Positions 38,407 to 47,234 of a stretch of 64,000 nucleotides of DNA are shown piece by piece. This stretch comes from Pseudomonadota bacterium (GTDB taxonomy: Bacteria > Desulfobacterota > Desulfobulbia > Desulfobulbales > JAGXFP01): positions 60,315 to 124,314 of the forward strand of contig JAHJIQ010000042.1 in the NCBI GenBank assembly GCA_018823285.1, read 5' to 3'. A model generated the notes under the pieces. It did no database searches. It saw only the letters and a program-made list of their open reading frames with translations, and was not told the DNA's origin. Position 1 is the stretch's first letter. Every line of letters begins with the position of its first letter. The translations under genes and the position numbers were made by a program.

Positions 38407-38586
38407 TCAATCATCAACCATCTTTTCGCACCACTTTCTTTTTACGGCGTCAATCTGGTCCAGATATGCTTCGGTACGACTTTCCTGTCCGCAATCCTTG
38501 CAGACGACTCCGGCATTTGCTCAGCGCCCTTTGATGAAGGCCTGTCCGGAACAGTATATACAGATCAGTTCGATATCGCTTTTCAT
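38407..38586 (-). pseudogene. Small zinc-ribbon gene interrupted by in-frame TGA (possible selenoprotein)
   Basis: Read on the minus strand from the ATG at 38586, the frame encodes MKSDIELICIYCSGQAFIKG then Arg, an in-frame TGA (38523-38521), then ANAGVVCKDCGQESRTEAYL and a further 17 residues to a normal TGA at 38407. The two CxxC pairs (CIYC and CKDC) fall on either side of the TGA and would form one zinc ribbon. The simplest reading is a nonsense mutation, for example of a Trp TGG codon. A 7-bp hairpin GTCTGCA-AGGAT-TGCGGAC lies about 16-34 bases after the TGA with a G in the loop, a spacing seen in bacterial SECIS elements. I rate the broken gene as more likely. Only a weak GAG site precedes the ATG. 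Confidence 0.55.
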
Positions 38587-38603
38587 GAGTCACTCAGGGC
38601 AAA

Positions 38604-38633
38604 CAAAAACGGGCCCCTGAAATCAGGGACCCG
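38604..38633 (-). terminator. Terminator downstream of tRNA-His
   Basis: On the minus strand CGGGTCCCTGA and CAGGGGCCCG form a stem with a TT-rich loop, followed by TTTTTGTTT. It lies about 10 bases past the tRNA 3' end and about 18 bases before the small zinc-ribbon frame. Confidence 0.85.
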
Positions 38634-38642
38634 TGAAATTTC

Positions 38643-38720
38643 TGGGGTGAGTGATGGGATTTGAACCCACGGCCTCCTGGGCCACAACCAGGTGCTCTAA
38701 CCAGCTGAGCTACACCCACC
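38643..38720 (-). tRNA. tRNA-His (GTG)
   Basis: Cloverleaf on the minus strand. Acceptor GTGGGTG pairs with CACTCAC with an extra 5' G (G-1) opposite C73, which is diagnostic of tRNA-His. D arm GCTCAGCTGGTTAGAGC, anticodon stem CCTGG/CCAGG with loop TTGTGGC (anticodon GTG), T arm GTGGGTTCAAATCCCAT, and CCA encoded. The adjoining terminator suggests its own short transcript. Confidence 0.96.
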
Positions 38721-38814
38721 ATGCGTTGTTTTGCAGCTGGAACTATTTACTAGATCGCTTCTTTTTTGGCAAGAGCTAACTCACACCCTTGTGCAAATGG
38801 CCGGCGCAAAGTTT

Positions 38815-39474
38815 TCAGCCGACTTCCTTGCCGCATTCTTTGCAGATTTTGGCCTGCGCCTTGATGATCTCGGCGCAGAATTCACATTCCTTGCGGTTGT
38901 GATTTTTCAGGATCGTAGAGATGGCAATATTGGCTTTCTGGCCGATTTCCGTATGTCGGAACTCATGCCCCCGGATCGGATCGATACAGTCGAGATCGTT
39001 CAACTCAGCCAGCAGGTCACAGGCGCGGTTGCGGGCCTCAAGATTGGCTTCTTCATCGATGATCAGGCGGATTACCGGGCTCAGGTTCTTTTCGGCGACA
39101 CAGCTGGCAAGCTGCGCGACGGCCTCTTTCTCCTTCTGGTAACGTTCGTTTGATTGATCGAGTTCATCGGGATCAATAATAAATCCTGTAAAGGCGACCT
39201 TGCTGCCGACCATCATCGGGCCGCCTTTTGTCTCGTTGGGCAGAAGCATGTAGCGGCATGAAGCTGAATGGCCGTAACGCTCTTCGAACTCGTCCCAGCT
39301 GCCGTTGAATATCTTGCATTCGTCATTGAGGCAGATGAAGAATATTTCGGTTCCCCAGCCAAGTCCGTCACCAACGTGGTATGGCGGAGTGCGGCAACAG
39401 GAGAGTTCTTCTTTGCAGTGCGGGCAGATGTGTTTCTGCCTTGCTATTTCGTAACAGCGTTCGTCCATAAACAT
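38815..39474 (-). CDS. Double zinc-ribbon protein, unknown function
   Basis: 219 residues. N-terminal ribbon pairs ICPHCKEEL (about 16-24) and FICLNDECKIF (about 47-56); C-terminal ribbon CEFCAEIIKAQAKICKECGK (about 195-215) of the double-zinc-ribbon/ubiquitin-ligase-like type common in bacterial proteins. Between them lies a helical region (DELDQSNERYQKEKEAVAQL; ACDLLAELNDLDCIDPIRGH) resembling HEAT-like packing. Middle segment GSKVAFTGFIIDPDELDQSN resembles proteins found in Desulfobacterota but has no name I trust. GGAGG lies ten bases ahead of the ATG. Confidence 0.75.
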   Translation of the reverse strand: MFMDERCYEIARQKHICPHCKEELSCCRTPPYHVGDGLGWGTEIFFICLNDECKIFNGSWDEFEERYGHSASCRYMLLPNETKGGPMMVGSKVAFTGFIIDPDELDQSNERYQKEKEAVAQLASCVAEKNLSPVIRLIIDEEANLEARNRACDLLAELNDLDCIDPIRGHEFRHTEIGQKANIAISTILKNHNRKECEFCAEIIKAQAKICKECGKEVG

Positions 39475-39926
39475 GTTGAGTGTGCCTCCGGGTAATGAAA
39501 CGGGGCGGCAGGGATACTCCCCGGGCCCGAATGTCAGCTGAGCGGTAAGAAGCTGAATTGAGGGTCACAAAGGTAATGCAGATTAGGGAATCGGTCAATG
39601 GAGCAGGCAAATATTAATCGGAGTTGTGGTTCTCTTCAGCCGGTTTACTCATCATTACGGGCATGACCACGAACCGGCTCTTTCCGGGGAATATTTTTGT
39701 GGATTCCGGGACCACGGAAAAATATTGATGAAATACAACGGCTCACTATGAACTCTCCTCAGGTTGTGGTAGTTATATACCAGAATCATTTAATGTGCTT
39801 AGTTTCAGGCTGTAAAACTGTTTGACTTTTGCCGGTCCGGCCATTAAAAAATGCAGTTTTCTCTGTGTCGCACGGTTTTATCGATCCGGCGACAGGTTCA
39901 ATAACTATCTGGAACAATTAGGAATT
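39475..39926. promoter_or_regulatory. Divergent gap upstream of purM with a candidate promoter
   Basis: 452 bases without a gene. A sigma-70-like site TTGACT (39822-39827) and TAAAAA (39845-39850), spaced 17, lies 77 bases before purM and spans the palindrome GCCGGTCCGGC. It would give a leader of about 70 bases. No purine riboswitch or PurR-like site was recognised. The minus-strand zinc-ribbon gene starts at the other edge. Confidence 0.4.
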
Positions 39927-40997
39927 ATGGAAAAAAATACCAAGTCTCGATATGTTGAAGCCGGCGTCGATATTGATAAAGGCAATGACTTTGTTGAAAG
40001 GATTAAACCGCTGGTCAAGGACACCTTCCAGCGAGGGGTGCTGACCGATATCGGCGGGTTCGGCGGGTTGTTTGCCCTTGGCGGGGACCGCTATAAAGAT
40101 CCGGTGCTGGTCTCATCCACCGATGGGGTTGGCACCAAATTGACAGTTGCCCAGCTTTGCGGCAAACATGATACCATCGGTATTGATCTTGTGGCCATGT
40201 GTGTGAATGACGTGATTGTCAGCGGCGCCAGGCCCCTTTTTTTCCTCGATTATTTTGCCATCGGCAAGCTTGATACCGATCTGGCAACCGACGTTGTAAA
40301 AGGAATTGCCAAAGGGTGCAAGATCGCCAAATGTTCTCTGATCGGCGGTGAAACAGCCGAAATGCCGGGGCTTTATAAACCAGGAGAGTATGACCTGGCG
40401 GGTTTTACGGTCGGCATCGCCGAGCGGGACAATATCATCGATGGTTCGGGAATAAGGGTGGGGCACAAGATAATCGGGCTCGCATCAAGCGGTGTCCACA
40501 GCAACGGTTACTCCCTGGTTCGCAAGATATTCTTCGATGAGAAAGGTCTCGGGGTCAACGACCACATCGAAGAACTGGGGTGTACCGTCGGTGAAGAGCT
40601 GATCAAGCCCACCCGCATCTATGTCGACCCGCTTCTGAATATTATCAAGAACTTCAAGGTTCACGGGATGGTCCATGTGACCGGCGGCGGTTTTTTCGAC
40701 AATATTCCCAGGGTTCTCCCCAAAACCTGCAAGGCGGTGATCGAGAGCGGCAGCTGGGCGATTCCCCCGGTATTCAGCTATATGTGTAAAAACGGCAATG
40801 TTTCCCCGGAGGAGATGTTCAGGACCTTCAATTGCGGGATCGGGATGGTGCTGGTGGTTGAGGAAGAGCAGGCCGAGGATATCTGTTTTCAACTGGCAGC
40901 TCTCGGTGAAACCACCTTTACCATCGGAGAGATTGCAACCCGGGAAGGGGATGGTGACAATCCGGTAGAAATCGATTGTGGGGCCAATTTCGCCTGA
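39927..40997 (+). CDS. purM: Phosphoribosylformylglycinamidine cyclo-ligase
   Basis: 356 residues from the ATG at 39927; an upstream frame to 39822 adds 35 residues that do not fit the family. Motifs: YVEAGVDIDKGNDFVERIKP at the N-terminus, GGFGGLFAL, the ATP-binding SSTDGVGTKLTVA near 62-74, VAMCVNDVIVSGARPLFFLD, LIGGETAEMPGLY near 153, LASSGVHSNGYSLVR and HVTGGGFFDNIPRVLP. It closes the imidazole ring to make AIR in purine synthesis. The length is standard. It is monocistronic, ending at a terminator. Confidence 0.96.
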   Translation: MEKNTKSRYVEAGVDIDKGNDFVERIKPLVKDTFQRGVLTDIGGFGGLFALGGDRYKDPVLVSSTDGVGTKLTVAQLCGKHDTIGIDLVAMCVNDVIVSGARPLFFLDYFAIGKLDTDLATDVVKGIAKGCKIAKCSLIGGETAEMPGLYKPGEYDLAGFTVGIAERDNIIDGSGIRVGHKIIGLASSGVHSNGYSLVRKIFFDEKGLGVNDHIEELGCTVGEELIKPTRIYVDPLLNIIKNFKVHGMVHVTGGGFFDNIPRVLPKTCKAVIESGSWAIPPVFSYMCKNGNVSPEEMFRTFNCGIGMVLVVEEEQAEDICFQLAALGETTFTIGEIATREGDGDNPVEIDCGANFA

Positions 40998-41016
40998 TCC
41001 GCTGCTTCAAATCTAA

Positions 41017-41050
41017 TAAAAAAAGCTCCGGTACTCCCGGAGCTTTTTTT
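41017..41050. terminator. Bidirectional terminator between purM and the EF-G paralogue
   Basis: AAAAAGCTCCGG and CCGGAGCTTTTTTT form a 12-base stem around loop TACTC. A on one side and T on the other allow it to serve both convergent genes. Confidence 0.95.
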
Positions 41051-41096
41051 TGTTCTGGTAACGGCAGGTGTTGATTTGCCGGCCGTTCTTCCCGGA

Positions 41097-43166
41097 TTAT
41101 TCTTTCTCAACCCCGGCCTGGGCGATGATCTTGTCGGCCATATGTCCGGGGACTTCTTCGTAATGTGAGAATTCAATTTTAAACGAGCCGCGGGCGCCGG
41201 TAATGGAAGTCAGATCCTGAGCATAGAGCTGTACTTCCGCCATCGGCGCCTGGGCGGTAATCACTTCATGTTTGCCTTCGGAATCCATTCCCATGACCTT
41301 GCCGCGCTTGCCGTTCAGGTCGCCGATGACATCGCCGACACAGTCTTTGGGCACCATGATCGTCATGTTCATGACCGGTTCAAGGAGCACCGGCTTTGCC
41401 TCCAGAGCGCCTTTTTTGAAAGCAAGTGAGCCGGCAATCTTGAAAGCCATCTCTGAAGAGTCAACCGCATGGTAGGAGCCGTCGACCACGGCCACTTTTA
41501 CGTTGACCACCGGGTAACCGGCGATGATGCCCTTCTCCATCGCTTCGAGGACACCTTTTTCTACGGCCGGGATATACCCTTTGGGGATGACTCCGCCGAC
41601 GATCTTGTCTTCAAATTCGAACATCTCTCCGTTTCGTAACGGTTCGATTTCGAGCCAGCAGTCTGCAAACTGGCCATGACCGCCGGTCTGTTTCTTGTGC
41701 TTGCCCTGAACCCTTGCCTTGCCTTTGATCGTTTCCTTGTATGGAACTTTGGGGATCTCAAGCTTCATCTCGACCCCGAATTTACGCTTGATCCGGTCCC
41801 CAATTACCTCCAGGTGCACCTGGCCGACACCGGAGAGCAGGGTCTGCCTGGTCAGCGGATCTCGGGTGAGGAAGAGCGTGGGATCCTCTTCGAGCATTTT
41901 TGTGATCGAGGCAAAAAGTTTCTCCTCATCTTTTTTGTTTTCAGTGGTGACGGAGTAGGAAATGTTGGGAGGGGTCGGGACAAGTTTTTCGAAAAGAATC
42001 TTGTGGTCTGCGGCACAAAGCGTGTCGCCAGTGACGGTTTCTTTGAGTTTTGCAACCGCCACAATCATGCCGGGCCCGGCACCGTCGATAGGTTTCTGTT
42101 CCTTGCCTTCCATGACCAGAAGCTGGCCGAATTTTTCATACTTGTCCTTGGTGGAATTATGAAAGGAGTCTCCCCTCAAGGTTCCCGAGACCACCTTGAA
42201 GATTGTCAAGCGACCCGCGTATGGATCAGCCATGGTCTTGAACACCAGACCTGAAAAAGGTTCGTCCGGAGCTGGTTTGCGCTCGACAATGTCTCCGGTT
42301 TCGGGGTTCGTTCCAACCACCGCCGGTCTGTCTGAAGGGGTTGGCAGATAGTCATTGATCAGATCAAGGAGCAGTGAGGCACCAAGGTTCCCGGTTGCGG
42401 AACCTGCGGTGATCAGAGAAATTTCACCGGATCTTGCTGCGGCCCGCAGGCCGATCTGCAGTTCCTCGTCGGAGAGTTCGCCTTCTTCGAGAAATTTTTC
42501 AATCAGCTCATCATCGGTTTCCGCAACCATCTCCATCAGGCTTTCGCGGTAGATGGCAACCTCGTCGGCCATCCCGGCGGGAATTTCCGCCTTGGTCACT
42601 TTGCCGCTGTTCCCATCAAACATGAAAGCCTTCTGTTTCAGAATGTCAACCAGGCCTTTGAAGTTGTTTTCAGCGCCGATGGGGAGGTGGACCACCGCAG
42701 TCTTGAAAGGAAGCTCACTTGTTACCTCGGCAACGGTATTCTCGAAATTGGCGCGTTCCCTGTCCATTTTGTTGATAAAGATGATGGTCGGCAGGTTCTG
42801 TTCTTTCACGAAGGATGCTATTTTTTCGGTTTGACTTTTGATTCCTGAAGTAGCTTCCACGACGAAAATCGCCGAATCGGCAACCCTGGCTGCGAACATT
42901 GATTCATTGAGGAAATTGTCATCCCCGGGGGTGTCGATGATGTAGATTGCGTGTTTGTGCCAGGAGAGCTGGTTGAAGGAGTTGTTGATTGTTGCTTTTC
43001 TGGAGATTTCTTCCGGGTCGAAATCCATAACCGAGGATCCGTCATCAACCAGGCCGAGTCTGGTATTCTTGCCGGCGGTGTACAGCATGGCCTCTGCCAG
43101 AGATGTTTTGCCGCTTTTGCCGTGACCGAATAACGCAACATTCCGAACCAGGGTGATGTCCTGCAT
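41097..43166 (-). CDS. Elongation factor G-like GTPase (EF-G2 type)
   Basis: 689 residues, complete EF-G domain order. P-loop GHGKSGKT near 14-21, switch II DTPGDDNF near 72 where canonical EF-G has DTPGHVDF (the catalytic His is Asp here), NKMD near 132, domain II (ETGDIVERKPAPDEPFSGLV), and domains IV-V (GGVIPKGYIPAVEKGVLEAM, VMNMTIMVPKDCVGDVIGDL). EF-G2-type paralogues in other bacteria also lack that His. It could be the only EF-G-like protein of this type beside a canonical fusA elsewhere. GGAGG lies six bases ahead of the ATG. Function of these paralogues is not settled. Confidence 0.9.
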   Translation of the reverse strand: MQDITLVRNVALFGHGKSGKTSLAEAMLYTAGKNTRLGLVDDGSSVMDFDPEEISRKATINNSFNQLSWHKHAIYIIDTPGDDNFLNESMFAARVADSAIFVVEATSGIKSQTEKIASFVKEQNLPTIIFINKMDRERANFENTVAEVTSELPFKTAVVHLPIGAENNFKGLVDILKQKAFMFDGNSGKVTKAEIPAGMADEVAIYRESLMEMVAETDDELIEKFLEEGELSDEELQIGLRAAARSGEISLITAGSATGNLGASLLLDLINDYLPTPSDRPAVVGTNPETGDIVERKPAPDEPFSGLVFKTMADPYAGRLTIFKVVSGTLRGDSFHNSTKDKYEKFGQLLVMEGKEQKPIDGAGPGMIVAVAKLKETVTGDTLCAADHKILFEKLVPTPPNISYSVTTENKKDEEKLFASITKMLEEDPTLFLTRDPLTRQTLLSGVGQVHLEVIGDRIKRKFGVEMKLEIPKVPYKETIKGKARVQGKHKKQTGGHGQFADCWLEIEPLRNGEMFEFEDKIVGGVIPKGYIPAVEKGVLEAMEKGIIAGYPVVNVKVAVVDGSYHAVDSSEMAFKIAGSLAFKKGALEAKPVLLEPVMNMTIMVPKDCVGDVIGDLNGKRGKVMGMDSEGKHEVITAQAPMAEVQLYAQDLTSITGARGSFKIEFSHYEEVPGHMADKIIAQAGVEKE

Positions 43167-43519
43167 GTATGCCTCCGCTATGTGTGAATTAGATGACTGT
43201 TATATCCCGAAAGTAATGTGTTTTCTTAGTCTGATCTCACCTGTGAAAGCCGGGGAATATGCCGCAGGGATTACGCCCGACAAGGAGTTCCAAAGACTAC
43301 TTTTTACTATCAGGAGCCTGAATCGCAAAGGAAAATTTTCTTTTCCGGGAAAAATTTCCGGGGTTGGCGGCTTGCAAACCGGTGTCGAGTCGTGATCCGG
43401 AAAAAGTGGCGATGATTGCTTCTTTCGTGGCCGGTTTACGTCATCGCTGTTGTCAACGGATGGTTAAGCTGATAAGTTTGCTTACGACCTCTTTAGGAAC
43501 ACTTGATCAACAGGCTTCA
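43167..43519. other. Divergent gap upstream of murJ
   Basis: 353 bases between the divergent EF-G paralogue and murJ. The murJ reading frame is open back to 43364, but the extra residues do not match the family. TTGATCAACAGGC-type sequence lies before the chosen start and CAGG (43511) is a weak ribosome site. No repeat, hairpin or strong promoter was seen. Confidence 0.4.
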
Positions 43520-45100
43520 ATGAAAGAACCAGCAAAAGATACCGGGCTGATTGCCCGTTCCGCCGGGAAGGTGAGCGGAGCCGTGATGTGCAGCCGGATT
43601 CTCGGGCTGGTCCGTGAACAGGTCTTCGCCTTTCTCTTCGGTGCAGGCTTTGCCTATGACGCTTTTGTGGTCGCCTTCCGGATTCCCAACCTGCTGCGTG
43701 ATCTTTTCGGGGAGGGCGCTCTTTCTGCGGCATTTGTCACCGTCTTTTCCGATTATGATACGAATCGGGATAAAGAGCAGACCATGCGCCTGGCCGGGAA
43801 CGTGATCATTTTTTTTCTCATTCTCCTGAGCATCATTACGCTCCTCGGGATCTGGCAGGCGGAAAACATTGTCCGACTGATGGTTGAAGCGGAGTTTGAA
43901 AATGTGCCGGGAAAGGTCGAACTCACCAGACTGATGACGATGATCATGTTTCCGTTCCTGATCCTGATTTCGATGTCTTCGGTGTGCATGGGCATTTTGA
44001 ACAGCCGGGGGTATTTTTTTGTGCCTTCTCTCGCTTCCAGTTTCTTCAATATGGGCTCCATTGTCGGCGGGGTCGGGTTGGCCCTCCTGATGCCTGCCAT
44101 CGGTCAACCGGCCATCGTCGGCATGGCCCTGGGAACATTGATCGGCGGGGGCCTGCAGCTGGTGGGCCAATTTCCATCCCTTAGGAAAGCTGGTTTTGTG
44201 TTTCGACCCGCGCTTGATCTTTCTGATCCCGGTCTCAGGCGAATTCTCAAACTGATGGTCCCGGCGGTCGCCGGGCTTGCCGCTTTACAGTTGAATATCT
44301 TCATCAACAGCTTCTTCGCCTCGTCATTGCAGGAAGGAAGTCTCTCCTGGCTGAACTACGCCTTCCGTCTCTTCATGTTTCCTTTAGGTGTTTTCGGAGT
44401 GGCGATCTCCATTGCCGCCCACCCGGTGATGGCACGTCAGGCCGCATCGGGCAGTATGGACGCGCTGAAGGAGTCATATGTGTCCACCCTCACCATGGGC
44501 TTCAGTCTGACCATCCCGGCGGCGGCAGGGCTCATCATGCTTGCCGAACCGGTGATCCGGCTGATCTTCCAGTATGGCCGGTTCGATCCGTATTCGACAA
44601 CGATGACCGGTGAGGCCCTGGCCTATTATGCCCTGGGTCTCGCGGCGTACGCCTCGGTCAAAGTAACGGCGCCGGTCTTTTACAATATCAACGAGACCAG
44701 ATACCCGGTGCTCGGCAGTTTTCTGGCGGTGGGGGTCAATGTATTGGTGGTGCTCTTGGCCATCGATCATCTGCAGCACCGGGCCCTGGCCCTGTCGATC
44801 TCCTGTGCGATGACCGTGAACTTCCTTTTCCTCTTCACAATCCTGCACTGCAAGCTCAAAGGATTCTCCCTTTCCTATCTCTTCCAGGGGTTCTTCAAGG
44901 TTGTCCTGGCGACCGCGGTCATGGTTCTCTGGCTCTACGGGATGGGCGGATTTATGGCAGGCGGAGGCGTTTTCCGTAATCTGATTGAGGTTGTGGTCCA
45001 GGTCGGCAGCGGAGCCCTGGTCTATGGAGTTGCTCTTTATTTCCTGAAACTTCCGGAATTGCGGATGATGGTGGAAAGTTTCAGGAGCAGGATGCGTTAG
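43520..45100 (+). CDS. murJ: Lipid II flippase MurJ
   Basis: About 526 residues with about 14 hydrophobic segments. The ATG at 43520 is chosen because the family begins just before IARSAGKVSGAVMCSRILGL; the frame extends upstream to 43364. Signature stretches are LGLVREQVFAFLFGAGFAYD, AFRIPNLLRDLFGEGALSAA, NSRGYFFVPSLASSFFNMGS and YALGLAAYASVKVTAPVFYN. It exports lipid II for peptidoglycan. It is convergent with rsmE, with a 11-base gap and no visible terminator. Regulation unknown. Confidence 0.95.
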   Translation: MKEPAKDTGLIARSAGKVSGAVMCSRILGLVREQVFAFLFGAGFAYDAFVVAFRIPNLLRDLFGEGALSAAFVTVFSDYDTNRDKEQTMRLAGNVIIFFLILLSIITLLGIWQAENIVRLMVEAEFENVPGKVELTRLMTMIMFPFLILISMSSVCMGILNSRGYFFVPSLASSFFNMGSIVGGVGLALLMPAIGQPAIVGMALGTLIGGGLQLVGQFPSLRKAGFVFRPALDLSDPGLRRILKLMVPAVAGLAALQLNIFINSFFASSLQEGSLSWLNYAFRLFMFPLGVFGVAISIAAHPVMARQAASGSMDALKESYVSTLTMGFSLTIPAAAGLIMLAEPVIRLIFQYGRFDPYSTTMTGEALAYYALGLAAYASVKVTAPVFYNINETRYPVLGSFLAVGVNVLVVLLAIDHLQHRALALSISCAMTVNFLFLFTILHCKLKGFSLSYLFQGFFKVVLATAVMVLWLYGMGGFMAGGGVFRNLIEVVVQVGSGALVYGVALYFLKLPELRMMVESFRSRMR

Positions 45101-45111
45101 TCCGGCGGATT

Positions 45112-45855
45112 CTAATCTGCAGCCAATTCCCGCAGAAGCAAGATTTGCGAAAGGATGGCGGGGACGGCCGTGTCAACCCGCAGGATTCTCGGGCCGAGAG
45201 AAAATGTTTCCAGTCCCTGCTTTCTGAACAGGTCCACCTCAAAATCAACCCAGCCGCCTTCGGGGCCGATGGCCACCAGGGCCGGAGTTTCCCGGTTTGC
45301 GAAAACCGGCCGGGGTTCCCCGCTCTCCGGATCGGGATGGGCCAGCAATCTGATCGGGTAATTCGCTGCAATCTCCGGCAGGAGGTCTTCGGCGAAGGGT
45401 TTGAATTTCCGGTGCACCTGAATGATTGGCAGCCGGGTGTCCACCGCCTGTTCCAGCCCCAGCTTCAGGCAGTCACGGAGAGATTCTTTTTCCAGCAGGG
45501 AGGCTTTGAAAAAACTCTTCTCCACCCGGCCGGCCATGATCAGGTGGATCTCGGAGACCCCGAGAGAAGTTGCCTGCGCCAGAACCCTTTTCAGCATGAT
45601 CGGCCGGGGCAGGGCCAGGACGAGGCAGAGCGGCGGCGGGGCTGTCGGCATCACCCCGATTTCGAGATCAAGAGCGACTCTTTCTTGATCGATTTCCCTG
45701 ACAGTTCCCGAGCCCATCGGGCCGTTGACGATCCCGACTCTTACCGTGTCGCCGGGCAGAACCCGCAGGACTTTCCTCAGATGTTTTGCCCGTCTGTCGG
45801 CCAGAACGACTGAAGTGCCGTTTATTTCATTCTGCTCAAGAAGGATCAGATTCAT
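45112..45855 (-). CDS. rsmE: 16S rRNA m3U1498 methyltransferase RsmE
   Basis: 247 residues, SPOUT-fold methyltransferase. N-terminal PUA-like part (ADRRAKHLRKVLRVLPGDTV), then the knot region LALPRPIMLKRVLAQATSLG, ALVAIGPEGGWVDFEVDLFR near 192-211 and the SAM-binding LGPRILRVDTAVPAILSQI near 218. It methylates U1498 in 16S rRNA. It is divergent from waaA across 80 bases. Normal length, no anomalies. Confidence 0.95.
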   Translation of the reverse strand: MNLILLEQNEINGTSVVLADRRAKHLRKVLRVLPGDTVRVGIVNGPMGSGTVREIDQERVALDLEIGVMPTAPPPLCLVLALPRPIMLKRVLAQATSLGVSEIHLIMAGRVEKSFFKASLLEKESLRDCLKLGLEQAVDTRLPIIQVHRKFKPFAEDLLPEIAANYPIRLLAHPDPESGEPRPVFANRETPALVAIGPEGGWVDFEVDLFRKQGLETFSLGPRILRVDTAVPAILSQILLLRELAAD

Positions 45856-45935
45856 GCTTTATAGTTTCCGGTAAAATGTTACTATGACCAGCGAACACCG
45901 ACTATAACAGAACAAACAGGCTTGACCATAGCACC

Positions 45936-47234
45936 ATGTTGATCATTTACAACCTTTTCCTGATTGCGATACCGGTCATCTGCCTGCCATGTCTGGCAGT
46001 GCTGCTGGTCTACGTCTATCTGACTCCGAAATACAAAGGGCGTCTTATGCGGAGGCTGGGGTTCGGTCTTGCGGATAAGGTTTTAGGCCTCCCCTCCGGC
46101 ACGCCCCGGATCTGGATTCACGCCCTGTCGGTAGGGGAGGTGTCTTCCGCCAGATCGTTGGTGAACGGGCTGCGGAAGAAGTATCCCGATGCGGTTCTCC
46201 TGTTCTCGGCATCCACCCGGTCCGGTGAGGAATATGCCGCTTCGGTATTTAAAGATGCCGTGGATTCTTTCATCCCTTTTCCCCTGGATCTCTTCTGGAG
46301 TACGGAGAAGTTTGTGCAGACGGTGAATCCCGATCTCTTTGTGCTGGTCGAGACCGATCTCTGGCCGAATTTTCTCGGCTCGATCCGCCGCCATAAGATC
46401 AGATCGATTCTGGTGAACGGCAGGATGAGTGAAGAGTCGTTTGCCAACTATAGGAAACTCGCATTCTTTTTCGCACCGATGCTCTCCACCTTTGATTACC
46501 TGACCCTGCAGACCGATGCGGAAAAACGGAAAATGATGGAACTGGGGGTTAGTGAGGGGAAGATCAGATCCCTCGGCAATCTGAAATATGATGGTCTCGC
46601 GGGTGGCGGCAGGACCGGGAAGGGGGCAAATGATCCGGCCGATTCCGCCGGGGGGAAAACGATCTGGGTCGCCGGTTCGACCCATACCGGTGAAGAGGAA
46701 TTGCTCCTGGCCGCGTTTGCCAGGCTGCGGAAGAAGTTTCCGGACCTGTACCTGGTCATCGCGCCCCGGAATGTGGAACGCGGCAGGGAGCTGTCCGCAC
46801 TTGCCGCGAAGAGCGGTTTTCAGGCGGTGCGCCGGAGCGAAGGAGGCGACCTTGCCGGTGATCTGCTGATCCTTGATACCTTGGGAGAACTTGCCGGTTT
46901 TTACGAACTCTGCACAGTCGCCTTTGTCGGCGGCAGCCTTGTTCAGGAACGGGGGCATAATCCGCTTGAACCGGCAGCACTTGGCAAACCGGTGATCTTC
47001 GGACCCCATATGGAAGATTTTCAGGAGATCGCAGCGGATCTCGTGAACTGCGGCGGGGCAAAGGTTGTGACCAGGGTTGAGGAGATTGACCACACCCTCG
47101 GTGACTGGCTCTCCGATGATCTCGCTGCCTCCGGTACCGGAATGAAATGTGCCGAGCTTGTTAAAAGCATGCAGGGAGTCACCGAAAAACATCTTGAACT
47201 TGTCGAGCAAATCCTTGCCGGGGGAAACCCCTGA
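45936..47234 (+). CDS. waaA: 3-deoxy-D-manno-octulosonic acid transferase
   Basis: 432 residues. N-terminal membrane anchor (LIIYNLFLIAIPVICLPCLA) and the GT30-type glycosyltransferase fold: IWIHALSVGEVSSARSLVNG near 58, ETDLWPNFLGSIRRHKIRSI, SEGKIRSLGNLKYDG near 208, WVAGSTHTGEEELLL near 240, APRNVERGRELSALA and GGSLVQERGHNPLEPAALGK near 330. It transfers Kdo onto lipid A precursor at the inner membrane. Its stop overlaps the lpxK start by one base, so the pair is coupled. Mono- or bifunctionality cannot be read from sequence. Confidence 0.95.
   Translation: MLIIYNLFLIAIPVICLPCLAVLLVYVYLTPKYKGRLMRRLGFGLADKVLGLPSGTPRIWIHALSVGEVSSARSLVNGLRKKYPDAVLLFSASTRSGEEYAASVFKDAVDSFIPFPLDLFWSTEKFVQTVNPDLFVLVETDLWPNFLGSIRRHKIRSILVNGRMSEESFANYRKLAFFFAPMLSTFDYLTLQTDAEKRKMMELGVSEGKIRSLGNLKYDGLAGGGRTGKGANDPADSAGGKTIWVAGSTHTGEEELLLAAFARLRKKFPDLYLVIAPRNVERGRELSALAAKSGFQAVRRSEGGDLAGDLLILDTLGELAGFYELCTVAFVGGSLVQERGHNPLEPAALGKPVIFGPHMEDFQEIAADLVNCGGAKVVTRVEEIDHTLGDWLSDDLAASGTGMKCAELVKSMQGVTEKHLELVEQILAGGNP

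Noticed and set aside
38353..38664. Plus-strand 103-residue frame
   Set aside because: It lies antisense to the zinc-ribbon frame and the tRNA terminator, has no family likeness and no good ribosome site.
39475..39926. Purine riboswitch ahead of purM
   Set aside because: No conserved three-way junction pattern; only a palindrome and a plain promoter-like site.
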